A stretch of DNA of 64,000 nucleotides, taken from the NCBI RefSeq assembly GCF_023277745.1, contig NZ_CP086322.1, positions 4,154,001-4,218,000 on the forward strand, written 5' to 3'. The stretch is from Streptomyces halobius. GTDB taxonomy: Bacteria > Actinomycetota > Actinomycetes > Streptomycetales > Streptomycetaceae. The translations under genes were made by a program, and so were the position numbers. The notes under the pieces were generated by a model. That model ran no database searches and was not told the DNA's origin. It was given only the letters and a program-made list of their open reading frames with translations. Shown one piece after another: positions 51,269-60,269 of the stretch. Within the stretch, counting starts at the first letter, position 1, and the number at the start of each line of letters is the position of its first letter.

Positions 51269-51684
51269 GAGGCCGCCTTCCGGTTGCGCTCCTCCAGCCA
51301 CACTGTCCGCAGCACAGGGAACGAAGACACCTCACCGAGGGCCGCCACCCGGTACGTGCGGCCAACCGCCTGCTCGTCCCGAGCCTCCTCGACCAGTACG
51401 GAGTCGTCCTCCTGCACCTCCGGGGCGCAGAGCGGCATCAGCATCCGGTAGCCGGGCCGTACCTCTTCCACCCAAGCCCCGTCGTGGCTCCCCTTGCCGC
51501 GGATGCGCTCCTGATGCGCATACAGGCCAGCCCTGTCGGCGTACACGAGCAAAGGCGGTGCGGGAATCAGATCACCAGTCTCCGGATCCAGCATGTCCTC
51601 CCCGCTGCCGCGGGTGATCTTCACCCTGTCCGGCATGAGGTGACGCTCCGCGAACCGGGCTATGCCCGTCTGATCAAGCGGCAC
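51265..51684 (-). CDS. Head-tail adaptor/DUF6093-like protein, 139 aa
   Basis: Reads RHLMPDRVKITRGSGEDMLD, then VYADRAGLYAHQERIRGKGS and RTYRVAALGEVSSFPVLRTV, the order of head-closure proteins (DUF6093 type). GTG at 51684. Confidence 0.7.
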   Translation of the reverse strand: MPLDQTGIARFAERHLMPDRVKITRGSGEDMLDPETGDLIPAPPLLVYADRAGLYAHQERIRGKGSHDGAWVEEVRPGYRMLMPLCAPEVQEDDSVLVEEARDEQAVGRTYRVAALGEVSSFPVLRTVWLEERNRKAAS

Positions 51685-52048
51685 CCGCAGCCCACTCCCT
51701 CAGCTGTGACAGCACACCGCGAGTCAGCTCGCCCGGCTTCCCGTCCAGGTCGCCACGGTCGAGCACCGCATCATCGAGCTGCTGCCAGTCCACGCTGTCG
51801 AGGAATCCGATGACGACGTGCCGCACGTCTGCCGGCTCCACGAGCACCTCGGCCAGCCCCTCGAGCTGCATGCCCTTCCAGCCCTGCTGCACATACAGCG
51901 TGACCTCGGGCCCCTCATCGACCGTCTGCGTGATCCGGTACGCCTCAACGGCGGACGCCACATCGTGACCGTCGATCTCGATGACTGCCGGCTCGTCGGG
52001 GGAAGCCGCGATGCGGACGCGACGAAGGCCTGGGTGCTTGGTGCTCAT
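51674..52048 (-). CDS. First gene of the remaining structural module, 124 aa
   Basis: Begins MSTKHPGLRRVRIAASPDEP. A beta-rich first half (IEIDGHDVASAVEAYRITQT) resembles small phage head-completion proteins; no firm family. It is the most upstream structural gene present, and capsid, portal and terminase genes should lie before it but do not. Confidence 0.55.
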   Translation of the reverse strand: MSTKHPGLRRVRIAASPDEPAVIEIDGHDVASAVEAYRITQTVDEGPEVTLYVQQGWKGMQLEGLAEVLVEPADVRHVVIGFLDSVDWQQLDDAVLDRGDLDGKPGELTRGVLSQLREWAAGAA

Positions 52049-52145
52049 GCCTACGACCCTAGGGGCGCGGAGAACACCACCAGCCGGGCCTGCCGGGACT
52101 GGGCAGGGCGGCTCTCGGGGTGTGTGTTTGGCTGCCGTAGCGTGA

Positions 52146-52180
52146 TTAGTATTCTATCCATCCGAGCTGCTGGCTGCTTA
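52146..52180 (-). promoter_or_regulatory. Possible late promoter
   Basis: TAGAAT occurs on the minus strand at 52151-52156, as in the early promoters, but no TTGACN or AGAG context accompanies it. It is the only candidate ahead of the structural genes. Confidence 0.25.
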
Positions 52181-52187
52181 CTCGGAG

Positions 52188-52224
52188 GCCCGCCCCAATC
52201 GCTGCGCTGGCAACCGGGGCGGGC
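52188..52224 (-). terminator. Hairpin behind the lipoprotein gene
   Basis: GCCCGCCCC (52188-52196) pairs perfectly with GGGGCGGGC (52216-52224) across a 19-base loop. It separates the structural module from the lipoprotein gene. Confidence 0.6.
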
Positions 52225-52279
52225 TCAACTCCGCTCGCCCACGTTAAGTTGGGCGGACGCTGGGAGTTGTTGGCGCCTA

Positions 52280-52996
52280 TTACTTTGCGGTGAGCTTGTT
52301 GTAGGCGGTCTGCAGATGCTTCTCCACAAGCCCGGGTGAACCTGACAGCACGATCGCCTTGTTTCCCTGGCGGACGACGAACTGTTTCATGACAGTGGAC
52401 TTGCTGCCAAAGTTCATCGTTATGAGATACCCGAACTGCTCATCGCCGAGTTTGGGAGGCGAGACCTTGTTGACCCCAATCTCAATCGGGGTGGTTCCCG
52501 AGCTCATCGTGTAGGTGGGGCATGATCCGTACGCATCGTCGACCGCGCGGAACGTATCAGACAGCTTCTTTGGCGAGTCGCTGTGCAGTTCCTCACTCAA
52601 CTCAGAGCTGAAATCATAGGTGAAGTCCGCTGTGACCTTCGTCGCAAACTTCATATTGCCGGCAGAAGCGCCGAGCTTCTCCAGGGCAGGGCAGCCACCA
52701 ATGGAGATGTCGTCGTACCTCTTGCCGGCTTCGTCCTTCGCCGGCTGCTGTACGTAGTTGTCTCCCAGGTCTTCTGCGGACAGCAGCAACGGCTGCAACT
52801 CGCCCGCGCTCACGGGCTTGCCATCTGCCACAGGCGGCGCAGTGTGCCTTGACTTCGACTGTTCCGACGGAGCCGTCGCCTTCCCAGGCTTTGTCCCGGC
52901 ATCGGTGCTGGAACCACCGGCTGAGCAGCCCGTCGCGGCCACGAGCCCAGCAATGAATATGGCGCTTCCCAAAGTGCTCGCTCGGAGCCGGCGCAT
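52280..52996 (-). CDS. Secreted lipoprotein of unknown function, 238 aa
   Basis: ATG at 52996 gives MRRLRASTLGSAIFIAGLVA and a lipobox (VAATGC). A Ser/Thr/Pro linker follows, then a globular domain with LLLSAEDLGDNYVQQPAKDE and paired cysteines (GGCPALEKLG, YGSCPTYTM). It is typical of small Streptomyces solute-binding or sensor-like lipoproteins. It marks a change from phage to chromosomal-type genes. Confidence 0.75.
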   Translation of the reverse strand: MRRLRASTLGSAIFIAGLVAATGCSAGGSSTDAGTKPGKATAPSEQSKSRHTAPPVADGKPVSAGELQPLLLSAEDLGDNYVQQPAKDEAGKRYDDISIGGCPALEKLGASAGNMKFATKVTADFTYDFSSELSEELHSDSPKKLSDTFRAVDDAYGSCPTYTMSSGTTPIEIGVNKVSPPKLGDEQFGYLITMNFGSKSTVMKQFVVRQGNKAIVLSGSPGLVEKHLQTAYNKLTAK

Positions 52997-53274
52997 GCCT
53001 ATCCCTCCCCGTTGTGCGTCAGACAGGCGTGACACTACCTGGAACCCGGCAAGTCCGTATGGGACTCCCATTGGGAAGGATGCGGCAGGGCGTACGGCGA
53101 GATCGAAGAACTACGGAGGCAGGCGGGCAGCCAGGATGCCGAAAATCGCGCTTACCCGCCCCGTCCGCACCGATACTGATGCGACCCGGCCCCCGGAGCG
53201 CCACCAGCAGTCGAGGTAGGCGTGCGCTTGCCCGTTCTTTCCTGTGCCCGTTGCCCCACAGTGCCGTACTACGG

Positions 53275-53328
53275 CTCACTGCTGCCTGGCCGCGTGACGG
53301 AGCCCTGGGCCAGGCAGCCGTAAGTGAG
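53275..53328 (-). terminator. Terminator of the seven-gene operon
   Basis: GCTGCCTGGCC (53281-53291) pairs with GGCCAGGCAGC (53308-53318), with an outer CTCACT/AGTGAG pair. It ends one base before the stop codon of the methyltransferase gene, in the right place to end the leftward transcript. Confidence 0.75.
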
Positions 53329-54171
53329 TTAGGGGCGGGTGGCGATGATGGCTTCGGTGCGTACGACTTCGTCGAAGATGCCGGCGGGGCTGAAGTCGGT
53401 GAGGGCCTGCCGGAGATCGCGTTCGAAGGCGTCCTTGTGGTCGCCGAGCTGGGCGGGGCTGGAGTAGCTGTAGGAGAACTGGAGGCCGATGATCTCGTCC
53501 AGGGTGCGGGTGAGGGTGCGGTCCCAGCGGGTGATGTCGATGTTCGGGAATGGGGAGTGGGCGAGCACGTCCTGGTGGCGTTGCTTGGGGTGGGAGTAGG
53601 TGCCGGAGCCGGCTCGCCGTTCGGGGCCGAGGTGTTGGGTGCGGACCTCGGCGATGATGTCGAGCCAGGGGGCCGGTTCGACGTCGCCGGGGGCACCGCC
53701 GGAGGCGAGGACGATGGCCCCGTTCGGTTCGATGAGCTGGTCGAGGTCGCGCAGGGTCTGGTCGCGGTCCATCCAGTGGAACGCCGCGCCCATCACCGTC
53801 AGGAGCACCGGTTCCAGGTCCATGCTGAGCAGGGTGGTGGAGTCACCGCGTCGCCAGTCGATGTTGGTGATGTCCTGCTCGGCGGCGAGCTTGCGGCCCT
53901 CTTCCAGCATGCCGGGCTCGGGATCGACGGCGGTGACATGGCCGACGAGCCTGGCCAGCGGGAGGGCGAGTACGCCGGTGCCGGCGCCCAGATCCAGGAC
54001 GCGCTCGCTGCCGCTCAAGGCGAAGCGTGCAGCCAGCATGTCGTAGAAGGCAAGGTCGTAGCCGGGCCGGAAACGGGCGTAGTAGGGGGCCGTGGAGGCG
54101 AACAGCTCGTCGGGTGTGTAGGCGGTCATCTCGTTGATCTTTCGGGTCCAGTTGGCCGAGTGTGGTGTCAT
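53329..54171 (-). CDS. SAM methyltransferase, last gene of the operon, 280 aa
   Basis: Motif I VLDLGAGTGVLALPLARLVG, acidic strand VTAVDPEPGMLEEG, then FHWMDRDQTLRDLDQLIEPN and GAIVLASGG. This is the UbiE/small-molecule class, residues about 45-160. ATG at 54171 overlaps the PhyH stop (TGATG). It likely methylates the pathway product or intermediate. Confidence 0.75.
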   Translation of the reverse strand: MTPHSANWTRKINEMTAYTPDELFASTAPYYARFRPGYDLAFYDMLAARFALSGSERVLDLGAGTGVLALPLARLVGHVTAVDPEPGMLEEGRKLAAEQDITNIDWRRGDSTTLLSMDLEPVLLTVMGAAFHWMDRDQTLRDLDQLIEPNGAIVLASGGAPGDVEPAPWLDIIAEVRTQHLGPERRAGSGTYSHPKQRHQDVLAHSPFPNIDITRWDRTLTRTLDEIIGLQFSYSYSSPAQLGDHKDAFERDLRQALTDFSPAGIFDEVVRTEAIIATRP

Positions 54172-55034
54172 CACTGAGAACGAGCCGGGGTCGAGTTGAG
54201 GTGTTGCCACCAGGTGCGCAGGGGCTCGGCTCCGGCGCTTTCGTGCGCGACGGAGCCGTCCGGGTTGCGGTCGGGCTGGCCGAGCAGCTGGCGCTCGATT
54301 TCGGTCAGGTCCTCGCGCTCCAGCAGTTCGGGGGCGGGGTCGTCGACGGGAGCGAGCCAGCGGTAGCCGTATTGCATCATCACCGCGAGCCGGGGGCGGC
54401 CGGAGGTGTTCAGCCCGCCGGCGTGCCAGGTGCGGTTCTCGAAGAGCAGCGCATCGCAGGGGCCGAGGTCGGGGGTAATCGCGCTGGGCGGGTCGATGGC
54501 CCCGGGCGGGACGGTGACGGGTCCGGTGTTGGTGTGGCTGCCAGGGGCGACCATGGTGATCCCGGCGTCGGGGGTGGGGTCGCTGAGGAAGTAGGCCGCC
54601 TTGATCGCCAGGCGGGGAACGGCAGTGGTGCCGAGGTCGCGGGCGGCGGCGCCCATGTCGCGGTGCCAGCCGTGCCGTTCGGGAACGCGAATGGTGCGCG
54701 TGCCGCCGGGCGGGATGGACGGCATGTAGATCAGGTTGCTGGACATCAGGTGCAGGTTCGCGCTCAGCAGCGCGACGAGGGTCGGCAGAACCTTCGGATT
54801 GGTGACCAACGGCAGGAAGGTGTCATCCATGGTGACGACGCCGCGGAAGCCGTCCTTGCCGTCGACGCTACGGTCCCGTCCGGCTGTGCGGTCGCTCTCC
54901 AGCAGCCGCATCGCCACGGCGGCGGCCTGCTCGCGCCATTCGGGTGTGATCACCTCGCGGAGGATGGCGAAGCCGTTGCGCTCGAAGGCGTCCAGGACGT
55001 CCCGGTCGGGCGGAGAGGCCGTTTCGAGGGTCAT
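54171..55034 (-). CDS. PhyH-family Fe(II)/2-oxoglutarate dioxygenase, 287 aa
   Basis: The HxD motif lies in RHGWHRDMGAAARDLG, a facial-triad His in LLFENRTWHAGGLNTSG, and a downstream Arg (GRPRLAVMMQYG) would bind 2-oxoglutarate. Length and order match phytanoyl-CoA dioxygenase-like hydroxylases of secondary metabolism. ATGA overlap with the phosphoketolase-like gene. Confidence 0.85.
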   Translation of the reverse strand: MTLETASPPDRDVLDAFERNGFAILREVITPEWREQAAAVAMRLLESDRTAGRDRSVDGKDGFRGVVTMDDTFLPLVTNPKVLPTLVALLSANLHLMSSNLIYMPSIPPGGTRTIRVPERHGWHRDMGAAARDLGTTAVPRLAIKAAYFLSDPTPDAGITMVAPGSHTNTGPVTVPPGAIDPPSAITPDLGPCDALLFENRTWHAGGLNTSGRPRLAVMMQYGYRWLAPVDDPAPELLEREDLTEIERQLLGQPDRNPDGSVAHESAGAEPLRTWWQHLNSTPARSQ

Positions 55035-57190
55035 CGGGTGCGCTCCTTGAGCATGAGTGCGGCCTGGGCGGAGAGGGCGGCGGCCGAGAGGTCGCAGCGG
55101 TCCAGCAGGCCCTCTGGTGTGGTGGGGCGGCCGGGGTCCCGGTAGCCGACGACATGGAACCGTCCGGTCTCGCCGCGGGCGGCCAGCAGTGCGCGGACGA
55201 TGCCGGGGTGGGTGGGGACGGCCATCAGGACGGGGGTATCGGTGCGGAACAGACGGGTGAACGCCCTCTCGGAAAGAGCGTAGGGCCAGTGCGGCGCAGG
55301 ACCGAGGACCGCGAGGTCATTGACATGCAGATAGCGGATCTTGGTCTCGGGGTGGGACTTCCGTAGCAGCCTGGCGGCAGCTGACAGCTCGCGGGCCGGA
55401 ACGTCCCCGGCCGAGGCGAGGACGAGGTCCGGTCGTCCGCGGTGGCTCAGGAGGGGCCAAACGGCGGCACCTTCGGTGAGCTCGTCGCGGAACGGATCCG
55501 GCGGAAAGGAGGGGCCGGGATGCTTGTCGGTGATCAGGAAGTTGACGCGGTCGTGTCCGGCCAGCATCACGCCGAGGGTGGCGGCGGCCCGCATTGCGTC
55601 CGCCGGGGTGTAGACGTGTACGAAGCCGTCCTCGGTCTCCAGCATGGACGAGACCAGACCGGGGTTTTGGTGGGTGTAGGTGTTGCGCCAGCCCAGCGAG
55701 GTGATCAGGTAGTTGATCGATGGCAGTCCGCCCTGCCCGGACGCGTAGCGCAGGCGTCGGTGCTTGAGGTGCTGGACGAGCAGGCTGGTGTTGACCGGGG
55801 CGAAGGCTTCGTACGTGGCCAGGAGTGCGTCCCGGCCGGTCTCGGTGTAGCCCTGCAGCCAGCCGTGGCAGATCTCCTCGTTGAGGATCTCGACCGCCCA
55901 GGGCGGCAGCGAACCGCCCCTGCCCAGTTCCAGCCGGTTGGAGGCAATCTCGTCAGGGCTGAATAGGCGGAAGGCCCCGTCCGCCGCGCGCTCGCGGATG
56001 ACCGCGGACACCAGCGGCCAGGACTGCGGTCCGCGGGAGGCCAGGGGAACCGACGAACGGGCCGTCTCCGGTTGACGGGAAGGGCCGGGGAGGGCCTGGC
56101 GGACCAGGTCGGTGGGTCGCCCCTGGGTGGTGAACAGCTCGGCGGGACGGTAGGAGGCGAGCCAGGCCGCCAGCGCCGCGAACTCCGCATCGCTGCGGCG
56201 AGGGTCTTTCAGCGGGGTTTTATGGACAGCAGGGGTTCCCGAGATCCGTCGGCCGGCCACCTGCTCTGGTCCGGTGTGGCCCTTTGGCATGGTCAGCACG
56301 AGCACCGGCTGCCGACCGGGCTCATTGAGCGGACGTAGGCGGCTGAAGGCGTCGGACAGCAGCTGGCGGAAGCCGGGCAGGGCGGCGCCGTCGTGGATCT
56401 GCGGCTCGTATCCGAGGCCGGTGAAGTAGCCGTGTACCTCGTCCTCGGTCATGTCGGCCAGCAGCGAGGGGCCTCCCATCTTCAGGCCGTTGGCCAGCAC
56501 CACGGGCAGCACCGCCCCGTGGTCCCCGCTTCCGGACAGTGCCCGGCGGGCGAGCCAGGCCGCCGCGGTCGCCCCGGTCTCCAGCTCGCCGTCGCCGATC
56601 AGCGGGACGACCAGGCGGTGCGGGGCGTCCAGCACCATGCCTTGCGCGACGGCGAGGGCGGGGCCGAGCTGGCCGCCGGTGTGGCGGACGCCGGGGATAA
56701 GCGGGGTGATCTCCCCTCCGAAACGCTCCGGGTGCGGGAACCCGCTGATGAGGGCGCGTAGTTCGGGCATCGACCAGCCCGGCCCCTTGCCGGTCAGGTG
56801 GAGAGTGCCGTTGAGGTAGGCGTGGGCGAGGGCGGACGGGCCCGCGTGCCCGGCGCCGTGCAATACCAGCAGCTCAGCCCCGGGGGGCCGCCAGGCTGTC
56901 AGCGGGCCGAGGTGGGCGAGCATGTAGTTGACCGGCGGGCAGACCCCCCAGTGCCCGCGTGGGGTCTCCTTGACGTCCGTCGTCCTGAGCGGGCGGGCGA
57001 GACGGGGGTTGTCGGTCAGGTAAAGCTGGGCGGCGGACAGATGGTTCAGGGCACGCCAGCAGGCGTTGATGGCTTGGTCGGGCACTGCCTTGGCGGCCTG
57101 GTCGGCGGCGTGGCTCCAGTCGGGGAAGCCGGGGGATGGCGACCCTGGCGGTGCCGGGGCGTCGATGCGCGGGGTGGTGGTCCGGGACAT
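55031..57190 (-). CDS. Phosphoketolase-like ThDP enzyme, 719 aa
   Basis: XFP family features in order: RGHWGVCPPVNYMLAHLG, LHGAGHAGPSALAHAYL, LIGDGELETGATAAAWLARR (ThDP-binding GDGE..E), FSPDEIASNRL (catalytic Glu block), then GWLQGYTETGRDALLATYEA and SINYLITSLGWRNTYTHQNP. About 80 residues shorter than xylulose-5-phosphate phosphoketolases and divergent in the sugar-phosphate site, so its substrate may differ. It probably cleaves a ketose phosphate or performs a related C-C lysis. Confidence 0.8.
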   Translation of the reverse strand: MSRTTTPRIDAPAPPGSPSPGFPDWSHAADQAAKAVPDQAINACWRALNHLSAAQLYLTDNPRLARPLRTTDVKETPRGHWGVCPPVNYMLAHLGPLTAWRPPGAELLVLHGAGHAGPSALAHAYLNGTLHLTGKGPGWSMPELRALISGFPHPERFGGEITPLIPGVRHTGGQLGPALAVAQGMVLDAPHRLVVPLIGDGELETGATAAAWLARRALSGSGDHGAVLPVVLANGLKMGGPSLLADMTEDEVHGYFTGLGYEPQIHDGAALPGFRQLLSDAFSRLRPLNEPGRQPVLVLTMPKGHTGPEQVAGRRISGTPAVHKTPLKDPRRSDAEFAALAAWLASYRPAELFTTQGRPTDLVRQALPGPSRQPETARSSVPLASRGPQSWPLVSAVIRERAADGAFRLFSPDEIASNRLELGRGGSLPPWAVEILNEEICHGWLQGYTETGRDALLATYEAFAPVNTSLLVQHLKHRRLRYASGQGGLPSINYLITSLGWRNTYTHQNPGLVSSMLETEDGFVHVYTPADAMRAAATLGVMLAGHDRVNFLITDKHPGPSFPPDPFRDELTEGAAVWPLLSHRGRPDLVLASAGDVPARELSAAARLLRKSHPETKIRYLHVNDLAVLGPAPHWPYALSERAFTRLFRTDTPVLMAVPTHPGIVRALLAARGETGRFHVVGYRDPGRPTTPEGLLDRCDLSAAALSAQAALMLKERTR

Positions 57191-57193
57191 GGG

Positions 57194-58357
57194 TCAGCTC
57201 CGGGTGCGGGTGGCAACCGCGTCGATGACGGCGGTGATGCGAGCGGTGCGGATGTCGGCCGTGGCGGATTCGCTGATCAGGTGCAGCATCTGGGCCTGCT
57301 CGTGGGCTGGCAGCACCGACCAGTCCAGAGAGGCCCGTTCCAAGGCGGCGGCCAGGTCGTCGGGGACGCTGCGGCCGATCCGGTCGCGAATGGGCTGAAG
57401 GGTGAGCGGGATGCCGGGCCATTCGGCCTCGGCGGCCTCGGGGGTCTCGTGAGGGATGGCGGCCTGGCCGTGCAGGGAAACGGCGACGGCGGTGTGGGCC
57501 GTGCCATCCGGGAAGGTCACCCGCAGCCGCTTGCCGCGCAGGCCGACCGGTCCGGTGCAAGGCAGCAACAGCATGCCGCGTGCCCCGGCACCAACCGGGC
57601 GAGCCAGAACGTGCAGCGTCTCAACGCCAGTTGGCAGCGGCAGCAGAACGCGATGGTCCTCGGCCGGGGCCGCGTGGCCGGGCAGCGGGGGCTGAGTGAC
57701 GGCGATGATGCCGCCTTCGCCCCTCCCGGTACGGCGGGAGGTCTTGTGCGTGAACAGGCAGCGGTCCACGGCGGCCAGCAGGCGGTCGGTGAAGGCGTGC
57801 TTCCAGCCGCCGGGGCCGCGCCTGGCGGGGAGGTGTTCGGCGGAGGCGAAGGTCAGCGCGAGGGAGACGCGTACCGGCAGCTCGTGGGCGAGCTGGTCCC
57901 GCAGCTCGGCGATGGCCCGGTGGAAGGTGGACGCGTCGTCCAGGGCGGCCGCGATGATGACTTCGTCGCCGCCGAAGGTGGCCGCGCATCCGGCCTCCCA
58001 GGGCTGCTGGTGGAACCACGTGCGGGTGACGGCACCGAGGCGAGCCATCACCTTGTTCCCGGCCAGGTGCCCGTAGCAGCCCGGCTCGGTCGCGTTCGCC
58101 TTCTCAACGTGGTCCTTGAGACCGTCGACGTCGCCAATCGCCAGCCCCACCAGTCCCCCGCCGGTCAGCGCGGCGGCGAGGGCTCGGGGAATGTGGCTGT
58201 GGAAGTCGGGGAAGGCGACCAGGCCGGTGACCGCGTCCTCGCGGCTGCCGGCGCACCAGTTACGCAGCGGCATCCATGCCGGGTCGAACAACGGCACCGA
58301 GCTCGCCAGCGGGTCGTCGGCGGGCGAAGCGTGGCAGTGCTTGGCGGTCGGGTCCAT
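57194..58357 (-). CDS. GGDEF-like protein in a metabolic operon, 387 aa
   Basis: Residues about 45-175 follow the GGDEF fold: TGLVAFPDFHSHIPRALAAA, LAIGDVDGLKDHVEKAN (metal-binding Asp), YGHLAGNKVMARLG, then the signature FGGDEVIIAA. The C-terminal 200 residues are unrelated. ATG at 58357 was chosen over GTG 58363 because GGAGG sits seven bases upstream. It may make a cyclic dinucleotide or use the fold for another nucleotidyl transfer. Confidence 0.7.
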   Translation of the reverse strand: MDPTAKHCHASPADDPLASSVPLFDPAWMPLRNWCAGSREDAVTGLVAFPDFHSHIPRALAAALTGGGLVGLAIGDVDGLKDHVEKANATEPGCYGHLAGNKVMARLGAVTRTWFHQQPWEAGCAATFGGDEVIIAAALDDASTFHRAIAELRDQLAHELPVRVSLALTFASAEHLPARRGPGGWKHAFTDRLLAAVDRCLFTHKTSRRTGRGEGGIIAVTQPPLPGHAAPAEDHRVLLPLPTGVETLHVLARPVGAGARGMLLLPCTGPVGLRGKRLRVTFPDGTAHTAVAVSLHGQAAIPHETPEAAEAEWPGIPLTLQPIRDRIGRSVPDDLAAALERASLDWSVLPAHEQAQMLHLISESATADIRTARITAVIDAVATRTRS

Positions 58358-59082
58358 CAGCACGCCTCCGAGTTCATCGACGGGGCCGGTGCGGGCCCGG
58401 CGGGCAGCAGCAGGGGCAGGGTGGTGAGCGTGTGGAGGCGTACGGTGCGGGCTGAGCTCAGCAGCGGGCCGCCGGCCATGCGGCGGTCCAGCCAGGCGGT
58501 ATGCCAGCCCGCCGCAGCGGCGCCGGCGACATCCGCCCGCAGCGAATCCCCTACGTGCAGCAACTGGTCCGGGCCCATGCCGCTGACGTGTTCGACGGCG
58601 GTGAAGGCTTCGCGCTCGGGTTTGGCCGCGCCGGTCTCGGCCGAATAGATCACCCGGTCCAGCAGGTCCCGGAAAGCTGCCGGGGTCTCGGCCGGGACGG
58701 ACGAGCCGAGGCTGTTGGTCAGGGCGAACAGAGTGAAGCCCCGCTGCCGCAGCGCGGTCAGGGCTGGTGAAGTGTCGGGAAACAGTTGCGGTTCGGCGGC
58801 CCGCTGGCGGGCTCGTTCCAGCACGTGCACGAGCGGGCCGAGGAGCCCGGGGCGGCCGAAGGCCGCGGCCAGGTCCCGGGCGAGTTCTTCGGGGGTGATC
58901 CGGCGGCGCTTCGCCCCTTGTTCCATTACCGCGCGGGCCTGCTCCAGCGAGATGCCCAGCACTTGTGCGACCTGCCCGGTCGTCGGCTCGGCTTCCGTAC
59001 GCACCAAGGTGCCGCCCAGGTCGAAGCAGATGCCACGAACCTGCGGCCAGAGGGTGCTGCGTAAGCGGGGCTGGGCGATCAC
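58357..59082 (-). CDS. HAD-family hydrolase, 241 aa
   Basis: Motif I ICFDLGGTLVR (the second Asp of DxD is Gly, as in some HAD relatives), motif II FALTNSLGSS, motif III Lys in GAAKPEREAF, motif IV LLHVGDSLRADVAG. The cap domain lies between I and II. GTG at 59082 overlaps the enolase-like gene's TGA. It probably dephosphorylates an intermediate, though the motif I change could reduce activity. Confidence 0.8.
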   Translation of the reverse strand: MIAQPRLRSTLWPQVRGICFDLGGTLVRTEAEPTTGQVAQVLGISLEQARAVMEQGAKRRRITPEELARDLAAAFGRPGLLGPLVHVLERARQRAAEPQLFPDTSPALTALRQRGFTLFALTNSLGSSVPAETPAAFRDLLDRVIYSAETGAAKPEREAFTAVEHVSGMGPDQLLHVGDSLRADVAGAAAAGWHTAWLDRRMAGGPLLSSARTVRLHTLTTLPLLLPAGPAPAPSMNSEAC

Positions 59083-60269
59083 GGGCCCGTCACCTCCAGC
59101 ACTGCCGTCTTCTCCGGCAGCCTGGGGACCTCGGTGAGTCCTGGGGCAGAACGGACGGCCAGCCGCCCGCCCTCGCCCTGGACGGGGTTGGTGAAGATCT
59201 GCTGTCGCAGCGGCTCCAGGGTCAGGTGCCACTCGACGGCGGGGATTTTGTCCCGGCAACAGGCCCCGGCCAGGGCCAGGGCGGCCGGCAGCCGATCGCC
59301 GTGGGGAAAGGTCGCCATCCCCAGGTCCGCGGCGAGCTCGGTGGTGTGCAGCGACCGCGCCAGCCCGCCCGACCAGCCCGGGTCGATCTGCCAGACGTCC
59401 ACTCCCCCGCCGGTCAGCAGCCGGACCTGCTCGGCCTCGTCGACGGCGTTCTCGCCCGCCGCCAGCGGAACCCCCGCCCCGGCAGCCCGCAACCGATGCC
59501 AGCTCCACGAGCCGGGCGGCACCAGTTCCTCGGCGAAGGCGACCTGAAGATCCGCGAGAACGGGCAGCAGCCGCATCGCCTCGTCCAGGCGGCAGCGGCC
59601 CAAGCCGTCGACCATGAACCGGCCCTCGCCTGCGGCCTCCCGTAACGGGGTCAGGGCCTTCGCGACCGCGCCCGGCCCGGCGAGGATCAGCTGCTTGGTC
59701 AGCGGCCACTTCTGCCCCCAGAACCCCGCCTTCGTGATCCAGGCTGCGGCTTCTTGAGCCTCCGAGTGGGACGGGTCGAGGCCGAGCGCGGAGGCATAGG
59801 CAGGAACGGTGCGGCGGACCGCGCCACCCAGCAGCCCGGTCACACTCACCCCGGCGGCGCGGGAAGCCAGGTCCCAGCAGGCCAACTCGACCGCAGAAGA
59901 GGCCAGCCGGGCGTGCGCCCCGCTGCGGTGCCGGCCGGTCTTCTTGCGATAGGCGAGGCGGCGCGGTGCGGCGGCATCGTGCCCGATCAGCCCAGCTGCC
60001 AGGTCGTCGGCGATGATCTGCGCGACCGTCTCACCGACGGGAGCCTGCCAGCCGGAGACGCCGTCGCCAACCAGCTCGATGGCAAACCGGGTACGGTGCT
60101 CGGCCCAGCCTGGGCCTGCGGGCGGGTCACTCGCTGCGGCGGCGAGCGGCTCGGGCAGGCCATGCGGGAGCCCGACCGGCTGTGGAGGAAGCTGCCAGGC
60201 GCGGACCGCGCGGATCACGGTGGCCGAGGCGCCTGTCCTGGCGGGGGTGGGAACGGTAAGGACCGGCAT
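59079..60269 (-). CDS. Enolase-superfamily (mandelate racemase/MLE-like) enzyme, 396 aa
   Basis: Metal-ligand blocks: FMVDGLGRCRLDEAM (Asp), VAFAEELVPPGSW (Glu), PLAAGENAVDEAEQVR (Glu), with VDVWQIDPGWSGGLAR and a C-terminal FPHGDRLPAAL (possible His base). The N-terminal capping domain is present. ATG at 60269 overlaps the previous stop (TGATG). It should catalyse an enolate-type epimerisation, dehydration or cycloisomerisation. Confidence 0.8.
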   Translation of the reverse strand: MPVLTVPTPARTGASATVIRAVRAWQLPPQPVGLPHGLPEPLAAAASDPPAGPGWAEHRTRFAIELVGDGVSGWQAPVGETVAQIIADDLAAGLIGHDAAAPRRLAYRKKTGRHRSGAHARLASSAVELACWDLASRAAGVSVTGLLGGAVRRTVPAYASALGLDPSHSEAQEAAAWITKAGFWGQKWPLTKQLILAGPGAVAKALTPLREAAGEGRFMVDGLGRCRLDEAMRLLPVLADLQVAFAEELVPPGSWSWHRLRAAGAGVPLAAGENAVDEAEQVRLLTGGGVDVWQIDPGWSGGLARSLHTTELAADLGMATFPHGDRLPAALALAGACCRDKIPAVEWHLTLEPLRQQIFTNPVQGEGGRLAVRSAPGLTEVPRLPEKTAVLEVTGP

